Origin: Tetracentron sinense
Taxonomy: Eukaryota > Streptophyta > Magnoliopsida > Trochodendrales > Trochodendraceae
DNA length: 64,000 bases
NCBI GenBank assembly: GCA_015143295.1
Contig: CM026559.1
Span: 20,040,826 to 20,104,825 of the forward strand
Direction: 5' to 3'
Shown here in pieces: positions 23,690 through 36,452 of the stretch. Each line of letters begins with the position of its first letter. Positions within the stretch are counted from its first letter, which is position 1. The notes under the pieces are model-generated. The model ran no database searches, was not told the origin of the DNA, and saw only the letters and a program-made list of their open reading frames with translations. The position numbers and the translations under genes are program-made.

Positions 23690-25545
23690 GTCTCATATTT
23701 TTGGTGAATATGAATTTCTAAAAAGAGGGAGGATCCATCTCTTGTCCCCCATTATTTGATGTGAATAATTATGCCTATTAGAAATCTCGAATGAGAGCGT
23801 TTCTAAAATCATTAGATGAAAGAGTATGAATCTCTATTGAACAAGGTTGGACCCATCCAACAAAAACTATAGATGATCAGACCATCCCTAAACCATCTTT
23901 TGAATGGACCAATGTAGAACTTGAAAGTTGTAGATGGAACAGTAAAGGTCTAAATGCAATCTTCGCCGTTGTCACACTCGAAGAATTTCGACGTATTTTT
24001 AAATATGACATGTCAAATGAGGCATGAGACATTCTTCAAATTACCCATGAAGGGACTACAACTGTCAAGATCTCCAAACTTCAAATACTTACCTCTAAGT
24101 TTGAAAAGTTGATGATGGATGATAATGAAACCTTTGACAGTTTGTATACTAATTCTAGTTTCAATCTAGGAGAAAGAATTCCTGAGTCTAAAATTGTTAG
24201 AAAAATTTTGAGTCTCAACCTGAAAGATTTCGATCAAAGGTTACCGCCATCGAAGAGAGCAAAAATGTTGATGCTCTCAAAATCGAAGAGTTGGTTGGTT
24301 CTCTCCAAACCTATGAGTTAAATCTGAACCCATCATTGCCTTGAAATCGGTCAATGAATCCATAGATGATTCAAATAATGACTCTAAGGATGAAGAAGAA
24401 GAGTTAACTTTATTTGCAAAGAAATTCAAAAAAATTTTAAAACTTAATAAGAGATTTCCGAAATGACAAAAATCATTTGAAAAGCCCAAGTCCAAGCACT
24501 TTGAAAATAAGAAACATTTTAAAAGTGTAGACAAGAAACCCCAAGGTGTAGGCTATGACCATATTGCCACTGAGTGATCTAATAAGAAAAGATTTAAGGA
24601 CAAGGCAAGGGATGGTAGTGAATCTGAATCTGAGGAATCAGATAGTTCTTCTTGTGAGGAGACTAGGGGTTATGTGGCCTTCACTGCATCTTTGTCTAGG
24701 GTTGAAGAATCTTCTTCAAATGTTGTGAGTGACCAACACCATAGTGATGGTGAGGATGATGAGAGTCAGAATGACTCAGATTCTGAGGGAGACCTCGAGG
24801 CAGCCTATGATAAGCTATTTCAGGAATGCCTAAAGTTGAAAAAGGTTCAGTTTTTCATGTCCAAAAAGATCAAATCTATTGAAATGGAAAAAGATGCCTT
24901 AGACCAAGTAGCTTCAAGGTTGAGAGCTCTTGTGTCACAGCTTGAATAAGAGAAGGCTTCCTTCCTTGTCAAGACTCAGCTTCTTGAATCTGATTTGCAT
25001 GTTTGTCCTGATAAAAAGACAAGTCTTGAAATCAAGTTGGCTGATCTTGAGCAAAATCAATGGTGTGAAGATGAGAAGGGAACTCCATCCACCTCAAACA
25101 TTGAGCCTGGTGCTAAAAGGCACCCTCCAGCTAAAAGGAAAGACCCTTCCACTCAGAAATTCATTCCGACATGTCATAAATGTGGAGTGAAGGGTCATAT
25201 TAAGCTTCATGTCCTAAACTTCGAAGAATGCCCAATCATGGCTTTGAGAAACAAAATAACTTAAATGGAAATCTTCAAAGGAGAGTTGATATCCTAGTGG
25301 AGATGTCTAGGAAGTTAAATGATGATATGTTGAATATCTATGATAACTCTAGACAGTGGCATGGTCATAACACTCCTCATGCCAGATATAGAGGAGGTAA
25401 CGAGGAGAACCATAATACCCGCCATAATTATAGGACTCAATCCTGGAAAAGGAGGAACAGGAGGAAGAGGCAAAAGATCATACCTACCTCAACTGAAACG
25501 GTTAGAGACAAAAGGGTCAATCAAACTCTAAAATTGTTTGGGTGA
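23690..25545 (+). mobile_element. Copia-G gag region (broken)
   Basis: It shows a Copia gag head, a Ser/Glu/Asp-rich coiled-coil stretch (about 24674-24949) and a zinc-knuckle-like CHKCGVKGHIK (about 25172-25204). The long coiled-coil gag resembles the SIRE/Maximus lineage. Several breaks are evident. Confidence 0.7.
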
Positions 25546-26284
25546 GAAAGGAAGACCTGAAGGGCTTCACTTAGTCCGTGCCTGTCATAGCCTAGGGTGT
25601 GCTGTTAGTGTTCTATCTTGTCCTAGTGCTGTGATGCTTGTGTATACTAGTATTTTTTTTCTTCTAGCTATTATTTGCTTTGGTCTATTTTTCTGTTTTA
25701 TTTATTTTGAAAAACCATAAAATCCAAAAATATTTTTGTCATGTTGCCCTTGTTTGACTTGCATGATCTGTATTCCTTGTGTGATCTTTATTTCTATACT
25801 TGTCCAGGGTTGAACATGAGTTTGTTGTTGATTGAGGATATATCACCTTCATAGTCTCTTGGTTAGGCTGAAAATTAGACCAATTTTACCTTGAACAATT
25901 AGAGACTTGTTCATGTGTGTATGCTTTATAATTTTACATGCACTTTGACTGGTTCTGTTGAGAGATCTAATTCCCAATATGTAGGTGTATGTCTTATCCC
26001 AATAGTGTGACCTTGGATGACCAATTTAGAATGACCATATTGTTAGTCATCCACATTTTGTGTATCCTCCATGAGCAAAAATTGTTGCAATGAAAAGGGC
26101 TAACTTTTGGGCTAGTATGAAAGTCACTATTGGATGCAAACAGTATGAAATGGCTACCTAGGTAGACAATAGGTATCTATCTGGGTCACTAGAGTGAAAG
26201 CCCCTACTGCCAATAGCTAGGACTACTTACCTAGATAGTGTGAAATCCATCATTGCATGAAAAGATATATTCAGTTAAAGAACA
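25546..26284 (+). mobile_element. Copia-G internal non-coding DNA
   Basis: The tract follows a VRKEDL-type motif that in complete relatives leads into pol. Here no pol motif follows. Confidence 0.5.
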
Positions 26285-26514
26285 TGTGGAGACCCGAATC
26301 TTTTTCACATTTTTATTGCAAGCATTAAGAGTATTATAGTTCTTGTGATGTTTTAATGTTTATGCATTTATATTTAAGTAGAATTTGAAAATTCTAAAAT
26401 GTCATAAATGTCTCTTTTTGAAAGACGAATCCAATGCAAGTTGAATCGTCGAAATCTGACGAACGAGTCAAAAGTTATGGCCAAAACAGTAAAACGGGTC
26501 AAAATCTGTAGAGC

Positions 26515-26770
26515 ACCGATTGCTAGGGATCGCTCGGTACAAAATCGATCGCTCGGTCAGAATTAGCTATCGATCGGTCCACAACTGATCGATCGGTAGC
26601 TATCGACTGGTTAACTTTTTTGTATGAAATTTTTTTTCAGAGAGGTTGTTTTTAACTGAGAGCTCGATGAAGAACACCGATCGCTCGATTGAGAACCGAT
26701 CACTTGGTCATAATCACCGGTCGATCGGTAGGCGACAGATCACTCGGTCATAACCACCGATCGCTCGGTC
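26515..26770 (+). promoter_or_regulatory. Palindrome array of LTR-F (ACCGATCGATCGGT type)
   Basis: About ten copies, many as 'accgatcgctcggt', in two blocks around a spacer with 'ttttttgtatgaaa'. It ends 63 bp before the TATA box. Confidence 0.75.
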
Positions 26771-27720
26771 TTTGATGTTTTTGCAGAATTTTAGTAAGGG
26801 ATTTTTGGTCTTTTGGTTCTCAAACCTTGAGGCTATAAATAGGGATCCTATTTCGGGGTATTAGAATACTCTACCTATTTCTAACCTAATTTGGCAAAAA
26901 GGGAGAGAAAACCTAGGGTTTTGAGAGAGAGGTTGCTTGGAGAAGAAGGATATAGCTTGGATATCGCAAAGCAAGCTTGGAGATCGTCCTCAAAGCTTCC
27001 CTAAATCGTCTTGTGAGCATTTTGATTCCAATGGAAGGATTCCTAAGGTCGATATACTATCCTAATCAACTCTATGTTAATGTTTTGTGAATTTTAATAT
27101 GCTAGGAATGATAGAAATAGAGATTAGATGTTTTTTTTCCCAACTTTTTCTATGAAGTAAGCTATTTATGGATGGGAATATGGATTAGAATGTGGATGGA
27201 ATGTATGGAGGATGGGATTAATATGTGGATGTGGATAATATTTGGATTGTATAGATGGTTTATGGCTTGATGAAATGTTGGAAATGTAGAAGGGCAATGG
27301 ATTCATAATATGCGTACCCAAGGTGTTTATGAAAATGCTTGAGAGGATCAATGCTATTATACTCTTATGAAATGGTGGTAAATTGATTATGAATTGTGCT
27401 ATGAATTATGATAAGATATGTATATGTGATTGTTTGTTAAGTATGTCTAATTACTTGCATGAAAATTGATAGTCAGGAAGGTAAGAACTTAGAGGAACGT
27501 CTCTCAAACCGGGAATTCTCTAACTATTTGGTATGGGACAGTATAGTAGAGTTTCCATGGTGGGAGATTGGGACCTAAGCAATTACCAACTTGAATGTTA
27601 ATTTCGACACTTAAGCACATATGCACATGTATGTTAAGATAAGAGTCTCACAAGTCACACATGTGGACCACAAGCATAAGCATGGTATACGTATGACATT
27701 CTGAATAAGTATAAGCATGG

Positions 27721-27860
27721 CATGGTCCGTATCCGCCAAGAACGGCATGTCAACCATATGATCTCTTAAGCATGGGTCCGTATCTGCCAAAGAATGACAT
27801 GTCAACCATATGATTTCTTAGGCATGGTCCGTATCCACCAAGAACGGCATGTCACATCAT
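27721..27860 (+). repeat. About 50-bp tandem repeat, private to LTR-F
   Basis: Three units begin at 27721, 27771 and 27822 with 'catggtccgtatccgccaag' or a variant. Confidence 0.8.
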
Positions 27861-28160
27861 TGTATGATTTGAATAAGTGCATAAGCATAAGTATTTCACA
27901 AGCACGTGGTCTCATAAGCATAAGCAGCTCATAAGTATATTGTCTTCTAAGTCTAAGATTCTCACAAGTACACGAGTCAAGGTGATGATATGATGTATAT
28001 GCGCACACGTTCTTCCGTACTCTGATTATGTTATTATGCTATTGGATATGTTTCTAACTAAGTACAGGTATATTATTATTGTTGGTTGGATTTTATATAC
28101 ACTGAGTACCTTTGTACTCAGCCGGACTTTGTCTTGGTAGGTTTAGAGTAGGAGTACACG

Positions 28161-28256
28161 GCGGAGCTGTGGATTGAGGAAGCTTACATAGGGGAAGGAG
28201 GTGAAGGTGAGCCTTCTGAGGAAGGAGCCGGAGGCTTGGGTGGCTACACCTCTTAG
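28161..28256 (+). other. Acidic short frame of LTR-F
   Basis: The frame reads AELWIEEAYIGEGGEGE and ends at a stop. It is a diverged version of the WVEEEY peptide at the same position. Confidence 0.45.
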
Positions 28257-28546
28257 TTTATGTTTTTTTTAATTGAGAGAGTTCTGTAATGGACTTTTAG
28301 AGGATGTTGCTCAGTAGACTTTTTATAGTTGAGTATTTTCATACTTGTTGGTTTATTGTGAGTTGTATATGTTGACTGTAGACTTGAGTAGGTTGGTTAT
28401 AGTTTATATATCAGAATTTTATTATCCTCATTTTTGGAGACTCGTGTAGTAAGCCTTTTATGCATGGGTTTTAAGCAGGTTTAAGTAATGTGACAATTTC
28501 AAAGTCCTATTTTAGCCTTGTGGGATTTTGGGGTCGTTACAGAACA

Positions 28547-29567
28547 TCTAAAGAAATCTTACAATGTTTAGAGATATTTGACCAAAAGTAAAAGAAAAAT
28601 ATTGAGTCAAATAAAATGAAAAAATTAGCACTAAAATGTAAAAAATTAGCATATCTAGATCTAACTAAGTTTGACTTCTAAGATTTATGTCTTCAGGAGT
28701 CCCCTTAGTGATTAATGTTATATCCTTGGAAAGGGAAAGAAATCTTGATCTAGTATCTAGTCAGACCACCACTACACAAATGTTTCACTTTTGAACTGTT
28801 CACTAAATGTGACTAATTGAATTGGCTATGCTTTAGCATTCCGTGAGATTTAGTTAGATGAGTATCCTCAGTCGGACTAACTAATCATGTTCTTCATAGA
28901 ATTTGTAATTTTAAATTACTACTGCTTGGAATGCTTTTGATGCATGTTTATGTGGCACATGATATTTTTTTTTGTAATATTATTATGTGCTTTTTTTTTG
29001 TTTGGCATGGGCCTTTTTAGCATAGGTGCCCTATTTTTGGTGGTGTCTTTGATCTTAGGGGGAGAAGATCAAGTTGAGTTGTTGAGGGGGAGTTTGTGCT
29101 TTATATTACTATATTGTTCTCCGCTCTTTAGTCATCGCATTGTCTGCATTTGATTGGTTGTACTGTGATTGCCTTGATATTTCATGTGTGCCAAATTGAT
29201 ATATTTTTGTGATATTGGCTTCATGAATACCTTTGGCAATTGTGCTAAAAAATGGAGAGAATATTGGGTACTATTTCCCAAGTTCAGTACATTCCTTGCA
29301 TTACTTGTGCATATTTATTTTTATATTATGTACATGCTTCACTGGGTGTTTTGTTTATGAGCATGTGTAGGTGCAGGGTTGCAACAGATAGATTTTTCTT
29401 AACAAGAGCTTAAGTGTCTTAATTTATGATGATTTGTCAAATGGTGTCATGTAGTAGTGTTGGAGTCATGTAATGCACTAATTCACCATTTTGATGTGTT
29501 TGGGGGAGTTTGTGTCAAGTCATGTACTTTAATTTGGTTTTGCCACAGAATTGCCGAAGGGGGAGAT
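28547..29567 (+). mobile_element. Copia-G 3' internal DNA and purine tract
   Basis: Copia-G resumes after the LTR-F duplication. No coding domain is seen. The purine tract 'aagggggaga' sits at the 3' LTR border. Confidence 0.6.
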
Positions 29568-31053
29568 TGTTAAGTCCATTTTTTTGTGTTGGCTTATTCT
29601 GGTATCAAAACAAGTGAGTCTAGGTGATTAGGTGTGTATCTTGTGTCATTACCTTCAAGCATCCACGATGAGTGAAGTTGAAGACCGAAGAAGATTGGTT
29701 GAAGACTTGATTGATCATATCCTTCGTTTCTTTCATAGGATGGTAAGCGACCTAGATACCATGCTACCATAGGTGGGAATTGACTTAGAATAATCATAAT
29801 ATGATATCTTAGGTGGTAAGTGACCTAGACTAAATATATGGCCCGAGGTGATTAGATAAGTAGCCCAAAACAAGTTGAAAATTCTTTAAAAACCAAGGTT
29901 GCTTGTAGGTGGCATATCTCCCTGACCGTAGCTCAGATTTGCTCCATAATATATCAAATCGACCACATCGAAAAGATCTACAACTTTCATGAAGGGAGCA
30001 AGAGCTAGAAATGAAGTTTTAAAATCAGGTTTTCACCTCAAGGTCGACCTTGGGCACTTAGGGTCGACCCTGAGTATAAGAATTTTAGTATGGGAAAATT
30101 GGGCAGAGGCCTCACAAGCCCAAGGTCGACCCTGATAGATGTTTGGGTCAACCGAACTCCACATTTGGGTCGACCCAAGTATCTTCCAGGGTCGACCCTG
30201 ATATGGGAAAAATTCCAAATCGATTTTTTTGCCTATTTTGGGTTTTTAAACACTTTTAGCAACTTCTAAACATTGTTTTTGATTCTTTATAAAGTGTGAA
30301 CCCTCTTAGTTCATAGAGAACAACATTGGGAGAGTACAGAGAGAGTTTTTAACTATCTCTAGAGTTCATGAAAACTCTGTAAACTATTTATTCTCCTTCT
30401 CTTTGTTAATCCTTCTCTCATCCTAGTTTTGCAAGGCAGTGCATCATTCTTGCTTGCTTGGACTTTCCCATTGATGGAGTTCATCTAGGATTTGATTTTC
30501 ATCAAAACATCAACCCGTTCTGGATAAAACAACTTGGCCGGAGTGTTCCGGAGCCTTTGTGAAGGAGATCGATCCGAGAAGGATCATGGATGTGTGATTT
30601 GGTCGGTGGAATCCGAAGCTGTCATTGACAGAGATCGATCGAAAGATCGTGGTTGATTTCGAGACACAAAGAGAAGTATGAGCAGCTGCGGTTGATCATG
30701 AGGCTTGTAAGTACGTGATGACTTTTCAAGGTGTGTAGGACTAAGAACTGAAGGTTCGTAGTGTCGAGTCCGAAGGAGTCAAGTTCGAGTCTTGTAAGTT
30801 CTTGTTGACTGTGTCTTAGTGGATTCTCATTGCTGGACTAGGTCCCCTGATTTTTCCCTTCCGTAAAAATACTTGTGTTGTGGTTTGATTATTTTTCCTA
30901 TTCCGCACTTTAAAGTACTTCATCCCTTAATTAATAACTTAATTGTTAAAATCTCAAAAAGGGTAGATAGACTTGTAGGGAGACCTAACCACCCCCTTGA
31001 TTTTGTGAGTTCTCAACTCAAACCTTAGATTTGAGGTTCATCGAATTTTTTTA
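29568..31053 (+). repeat. 3' LTR of Copia-G
   Basis: It starts TGTTAAGTCC and is collinear with 22160-23647, including the AGGGTCGACCCT array (30040-30200) and a TATA-like box (about 30285). Confidence 0.85.
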
Positions 31054-32530
31054 GAGATCTTCACCAAATCATCTTTGGAACTATTTGGATCCAAGGGAAG
31101 GATCCCTAAGGTCGATATCCCTTCTAACTCAACCCTATTTAGGTGTTTTGTATGCTTAAACTACAATATGTATGGATTATCAAGAGATCTACATGAATAT
31201 GCATGAACTAAAGAACGGAAATATGAATTTAGGTCAATATTCTCTCTAATTTAGCTCTTATATTATTATGATTATTGAATTAGTATGAGAAATGATGGAT
31301 TAGTGTTTAATTTGCATGATAAGTAAGGATATGGATGGATTTGTATTTTAGAAGCTTAAATTAAATTATGGATTATATTTATGGATTATGAATGAATGAA
31401 AATGATGGTGGATGGGATAAAATGGAGAATGGATGAATGTATGGAATGGTATTGGGTTTGACGGATGAATATGATTTATGAATGAGTAATTGTATGGTTT
31501 TGGAATCTGAAAATGGGAAGGACATTGTATACATAATTAATGCATTGTATGTGTTTGTTGAAATGCCTAAGAACACTAAGTATGGAAAATGATGATATTG
31601 AAAGGTTTGTATGACTATAATAAGAGATGCTATGTGAATTATACTTAGATATGATATTAGAAATGTTAGCATGAATATGTCAAAGTATAAATTATGCTTA
31701 TTCAAGTTGCATGGTGATTGATATTCGGGTAGGCCAATGCTTAGAGAAAGTCCTCCATGTCGGGAATTCTCTAACTAAGAAGATGTAACCTATCGCAGTT
31801 TCTTGACGGAAGATGGAATCTAAGTAATGACCGAATTTGGATGTTAATCATGACACGCAAGTACAAGTGCACATGTGTGGTAGTTTACAAGTCTCACAGG
31901 TACACGGACATTGCATGGACACGAACATTGCACGGACACTGGATACTGAATTTCAAGGACAAGGACAAGTACAAGTATAAGGACTCTGAATACTGAATTA
32001 CACGTACAAGGACTCTGAACACTGAAATACAAATACAAGGACAAGGACACTGCATGATTTTACAAGTATCTTGAAAATTAAGTAGCTTCGGTATTCGTTG
32101 ATGCTCTCCATTGATAAGATTTCAAGTCCTGGATAATTATCATGGACATTTGGAATCTAAGAGCTCTAGGGGCTTACGGTTCTATGGATGCACCTCCATG
32201 ATCTAAAGACAAAAACCTCGTTAACTATTTTTATGGGAAAACAAGTATGCATTGCATTTATGGCACAAGTTCAAGAGTTACAAGTCCAAGAGTCACAAAT
32301 CCAAGAGTCACACAAGTACACGAGTCAAGTTAAGTCATGATGTTCACATGTTTCCACACATTCTGATAATGTTCATGTTATATTAAATTGCTATTGACTT
32401 TACAGTTATTATATGATTTGGATATTGATATACGCATGTGCTATTGTTGGTTAGTTTAGATGTCCGTTGAGTATTCAATGCTCAGTCGACCTGTTATTGC
32501 CGTATAGGTCTAGTACAAGTTCAGGCAGCA

Positions 32531-32623
32531 ACTCCTTGGGTAGAAGAGGAGTACTTTGAAGGAGGAGAAGTAAATGAGCTTCCAGGGGAGGGAGCCAGAG
32601 ATGTTGATAGTTATCCCTACTAG
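32531..32623 (+). other. Acidic short frame of LTR-E
   Basis: The frame reads TPWVEEEYFEGGEVNELPGE and ends after SYPY at a stop. Its V-E-E-E-Y codons differ from those of LTR-K and LTR-D at third positions. Confidence 0.5.
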
Positions 32624-32704
32624 TATATCGTAGTTTACTTTCGGAGTTGTCTTGTTTTAGACTTATGTTATTTTCAGGATGTTGCTTAGACTATTCATTG
32701 TTAT

Positions 32705-34757
32705 TTGATGACCTTATTCTACCCGATCATGGTGACTATGTTGGATTTATTTCAGAGGGTCGTCTTATTTTAATTAAGCATGTCTTAGCTTCCATGCCCA
32801 CCTATCTCCTTGCAGGCATTCATGTGCCCAAAGGGATAATTTTCCAGATTGATAGAATAATGGCAAAAAAATTTGGAACAATACGAATGAAGTTAGGAAA
32901 CGTCATTGGATTAATTGGAATACTTGTACCTTTCCCCAGTTGGAAGGGGGTCTAGGCATTCGTAAAATGAATGATTTTTCTTATGCCCTTAAAATGAAAC
33001 AAGTTTGGCATCTTTATCAATCGAATAATCTTTAGTCAAATTTTTTCAAGAGTAAATTTCAATTTAGTCATATTTGGCATGCTTCTTATACTGCTGGTGC
33101 TTCTAAAGCATGGATCAAAATTAGCCAGCTGTGTAAAGATATGATTTATAAATCTACTACTTTAATTGGAAATGGCAACAAGATAAATTTCTGGTTAGAC
33201 TGTTGGTTTGGAGAGGTTCCTTTAATTGATTTTGCTCTTTACCCTCCCCAGTCTTTTCCTTTTATTTCAGACATGCTTGACTCTAACGGTAATTGGAACT
33301 TCTTTCTTGTCAATGATCATATTTCTGATCAACTAAAATTAGATATTAGAGCTGTAGGTTTTTTTACTTCTGATTCTGATGATATTTTTACTTGGAATCC
33401 AAGTCCGAATGGTAAGTTTACAGTTAAATCTGCTTGGGAATTTATTAGAATAAACAATCTCTGTAATGACTGGAGTAGGAATATTTGGAATTCTATTCTT
33501 CCAAAAAAAATTCTGGTCTTTGGGTGGAAGGTAATGTATGGTGCTATATCGACAGATAACATGATCCAATCTACATGTATTCCTCTGGTAAGTCGTTGTT
33601 ATTGCTGTAATTCTGGTCACATAGAAACTTTGTCTCACCTTCTTTATCTAAGTGATCTTACAGATAGAATTTGGAGATATTTTGCTAGGCTTTGTTCCAT
33701 TGCTCTTCAGCCTAGCGATTCAATTCAATGCTTTATGAAGAGATGGTTCAGAATATTTGAAAGAAATCATAATGCCATATACACTTTACTCCCTCTTATT
33801 ATCACTTGGGAAATTTGGAAGGAGAGATGCTCTAGAAGATTCAAGAATGTAAGAAAGCCTCCAGACATCATCATTGCTCGAATCAAAGCTTGGCTAGTGG
33901 ACTTGGGGAAAATTCCCTCAATAAAAAAACTGGACATTTCTCTTTTTGGCATTGGGACTCCTCCTCCTCAAGTCAGAAATCATATCTCAGTTATCAAATG
34001 GATTCGGCCTCTTCCAGGTATTATAAAGCTCAATGTGGATGGAGCCTCTAGAGGTAACCCTGGGTTAGCTAGTGGAGGAGGAATCATTAGAAATCATAAT
34101 GGTGATATGTTAGCCAACTTCTTCTCTTTTTACGATCATGCTACCAGCTATACTGTCGAATCAAGAGCTCTCCTTGATGGTCTCTCGCTCTGTCATTCCA
34201 TGGGTTTTACCTAGATTGAGGTAGAATCTGACTCTAAAACTCTGGTTGATGCCTGGAATGGTAAATGCCTCCACCCCTAGACTGCCTGGTATTGGAACAA
34301 AAAAATTAAAAGAATCAACAATATTTGCTCTTCTTTTACCCATATTTATAGAGAAGCAAACCAGGTTGCTAATTTCCTTGCAAACTATGGGTGTGATTTT
34401 CAAGGTTTAGGTTTGATTCAAACCTTACAGGACAGCTCTCCTAATCTTAGGGCTCTTATCTTTCTGGATAAAGTAGGCCTTGGTCATATTAGAGTTTTTT
34501 AATTTTTCTTTTTTGTTTGGGGTGAGGGTTTTTAATTCCCTCTTCCTTCTTTTGTATCTTTTTAGGGGTAAGGTTTTTGTTCCCCTCGATGTTTTTGAGT
34601 CTTTGTAGGGGTAAGGTTTATGTCCCCCCCTTCTTTTTGTAGGGGTAAGGTTTTATGTCCCCCCCCCCCCCCCCCATCTCTTTTTATTAATAAACCGGTA
34701 GGGGTCTGCCAAACCCCCCACTCCTCCTAAGTGGCTTTTTTTATACAAAAAAAAGAA
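32705..34757 (+). mobile_element. 5'-truncated L1-type LINE: RT end, zf-RVT, RNase H
   Basis: Order of parts: the end of the reverse transcriptase (EGRLILIKHVLASMPTYLL, about 32755-32815), a zf-RVT region (KSAWEFIR, then CYCC...HIETLSHLLYL, about 33427-33660) and an RNase H domain (LNVDGASRGNPG, about 34030; VESRALLDGL, about 34155). The catalytic D and E of RNase H are present, and VESDS follows a stop near 34213. The late motif reads REANQVAN, with N where relatives usually have D. A frameshift near 32910 and stops at about 34213 and 34280 show it is dead. A short poly-A closes it at about 34746. No clear TSD is seen. Confidence 0.8.
34507..34690 (+). repeat. LINE 3' UTR repeats and poly-C tract
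   Basis: Three to four degenerate copies of 'tgtaggggtaaggttt' followed by 't...tcccc', then about 15 C at 34659-34675. Confidence 0.7.
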
Positions 34758-35993
34758 GATTATTATCGGTTTATTATATATTAGAGGAGAGGTTTTTATG
34801 GAAAGAAATTTTATGGTCATTATTTATAGAAAATTATCTCTTACTTCTGCCTTATTGTTATGGAGGTTAAGCAGGGATAAGCAGTGTAATGGGCCCAAAG
34901 TCCCATTATGACCAAGGTGGGGTTTTGGGGTCATTACAGCTTGTCGTGCTTAAAATCTTATTCTTGTCTTGTTCTTGTCTCATGGAAATCAGGCTTGTCT
35001 TATCTTGTTCTTGTTTAGATCATACTTGTCGTGTTATACTTGTCTTGTCTTGCGTGTCTCATGCTTATCTTGTGAGCCAGTTATTAGTGTCCTTGAAACA
35101 ACTTGTGAGCCGGGTATGTAAATACCCTTCAACGAAATAGTAAAGGCACACCAACATCCTTGATTTCTTATCTTATTTTCTTGTCTTGTTTTCTTGAAGC
35201 AAGATATGACATATCCTTAAATATGCCCTATCCTTGACCGACCCAAAGTTCGGCTTTATCCTTTGTTTCATTAATCACTTGTCTTGTTCTTGTCGTATGA
35301 AAAATCCTACTTGTTTCATTTGAAATCTATGGTATCTTGTAATTTAAGGAAAACCCGATTACACTATTCATGCTTGTGCTTGTGTGCTTGTGAACATCAT
35401 GATCATGTGGGAAAATCTTAAAACATGCTATCATATTCGTGGCATTTCATACTTGGTGAGAATGGCACCATAATTAATCGTAGGAAACCTTAAAACATGG
35501 AAACATGCTCATGGGATCTCATTCATAGCAAGAAATCATCTTAGATATGGCTACTTAGCCTATTACATAGCAATTCACCCATATTTCCTCATAATCATGC
35601 TTAACCTTTAGTAAAACCAACTAGTAGGGTGTACTTACAATCTCTATTTAACATCATATCTTAATCCTCTTATTCAATGTTTGTATAATAACAAAACTAG
35701 ATGGTAGAAGTACTTACCTTTTGGATTGGAGACAAAGCTTGAGAAGGTGTGATCTAAGCCTCAAAGAGGAAATCCAAGCTTGTAGAAGGAACCCAAGCTC
35801 CCCCTTGATCCCCAAATAGAAAACCCTAGCTTCTTCCACTCTAACTCTCTCAATTTCTCTAAAATTGATGCTTTGAGGGTTTATGGACCCTAACTCACGA
35901 ATTTGGGGCTTATGTAGGAAATTGGGTGGTCAAAAGACCAACATACCCTTAATGAAAGGGTTCCCCAGACCAAACTGGGCAAAACCTCGGGTG

Positions 35994-36172
35994 CCCGGTC
36001 AACCGGCTAGGAGGGGCGGTCGACCGGCCTTCCCAAAACACCTACCGTTAGCCCATTTTGGTCAAAATCCCCCCAGTCGGTCGACCAGCCTTGAGGGGCA
36101 GTCGACCGGCCTTGCATAACCACTCACTATTATCCCCTTTTTGGGATTTTTCGTGACAGCCGATCGACCGGG
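35994..36172 (-). promoter_or_regulatory. Palindrome array of LTR-D (CCGGTCGACCGG type)
   Basis: About six copies of 'cggtcgaccgg' or variants. The matching TATA box is unclear in this copy. Confidence 0.6.
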
Positions 36173-36452
36173 ATTCACTAGAACTTGGTGAATCCTCTTG
36201 TTTTTCCCCTTTTTTTTTTTTCCACTTAGAGTGCTTCCATTCTTCCCTTAACTCACCTAGAGTGCTTCCACTCTTTTACCTTGGTTTTAACACCCATATC
36301 CAAATATATTTTTGGTTCCAACTCCTTTTATTCATAATTCATACATCATAACACATAGAAAACCCATTTTGGCTAAAAATCACTATTCACTGATACTATT
36401 CATAGACACTATTCACCAACTAGGTGATTGGGTTTCGGGGTTCTGCATTACA

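Larger units (their letters stand above)
26285..28541 (+). mobile_element. LTR-F: solo Gypsy-type LTR inside Copia-G
   Basis: Ends are TGTGGAGACCC and GGGTCGTTACA, with a perfect duplication GAACA (26280-26284 and 28542-28546). Parts: palindrome array (26515-26770), TATA box (26833-26842), donor-like 'taag|gtcgat' (about 27047), private tandem repeat (27721-27860), perfect stem-loop (28102-28121) and acidic frame (28161-28256). Confidence 0.92.
22160..31053 (+). mobile_element. Copia-G: Copia element with both LTRs, gag-only
   Basis: 5' LTR 22160-23647 and 3' LTR 29568-31053, flanked by the duplication GAGAT (22155-22159 and 31054-31058). There is a tRNA-Met primer site (23650-23661) and a purine tract (29558-29566). 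The internal region, without the nested LTR-F, is only about 3.7 kb and shows gag but no integrase, reverse transcriptase or RNase H. The LTRs look about 90-93% identical by eye over two 300-bp stretches, suggesting an insertion some millions of years old. It is a broken, non-autonomous fossil. Confidence 0.88.
21334..34938 (+). mobile_element. LTR-E: solo Gypsy-type LTR, split by a Copia element and a LINE
   Basis: Ends are TGTAAAGACC and GGGGTCATTACA, with a perfect duplication GCTTG (21329-21333 and 34939-34943). Its own sequence is 21334-22159, 31054 to about 32704, and about 34758-34938. Parts: palindrome array (21849-21956), TATA box (22007-22016), donor-like 'taag|gtcgat' (about 31110), stem-loop (32466-32486) and acidic frame (32531-32623). 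Confidence 0.88.
20722..36452 (-). mobile_element. LTR-D: 5' LTR of a minus-strand Gypsy element, split by nested insertions
   Basis: The right end reads TGTAATGCAGAACCCC on the minus strand. The left end adjoins the primer site and gag, so this is a true 5' LTR and it ties the whole LTR group to Ty3/Gypsy. LTR-E splits it at 21334-34938. Its own sequence is 20722-21333 and 34939-36452. It has the palindrome array (35994-36172), donor-like 'aaag|gtaagt' (about 35717), stem-loop (about 21129-21150) and acidic frame (21035-21127). No 3' LTR is seen. Confidence 0.8.
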
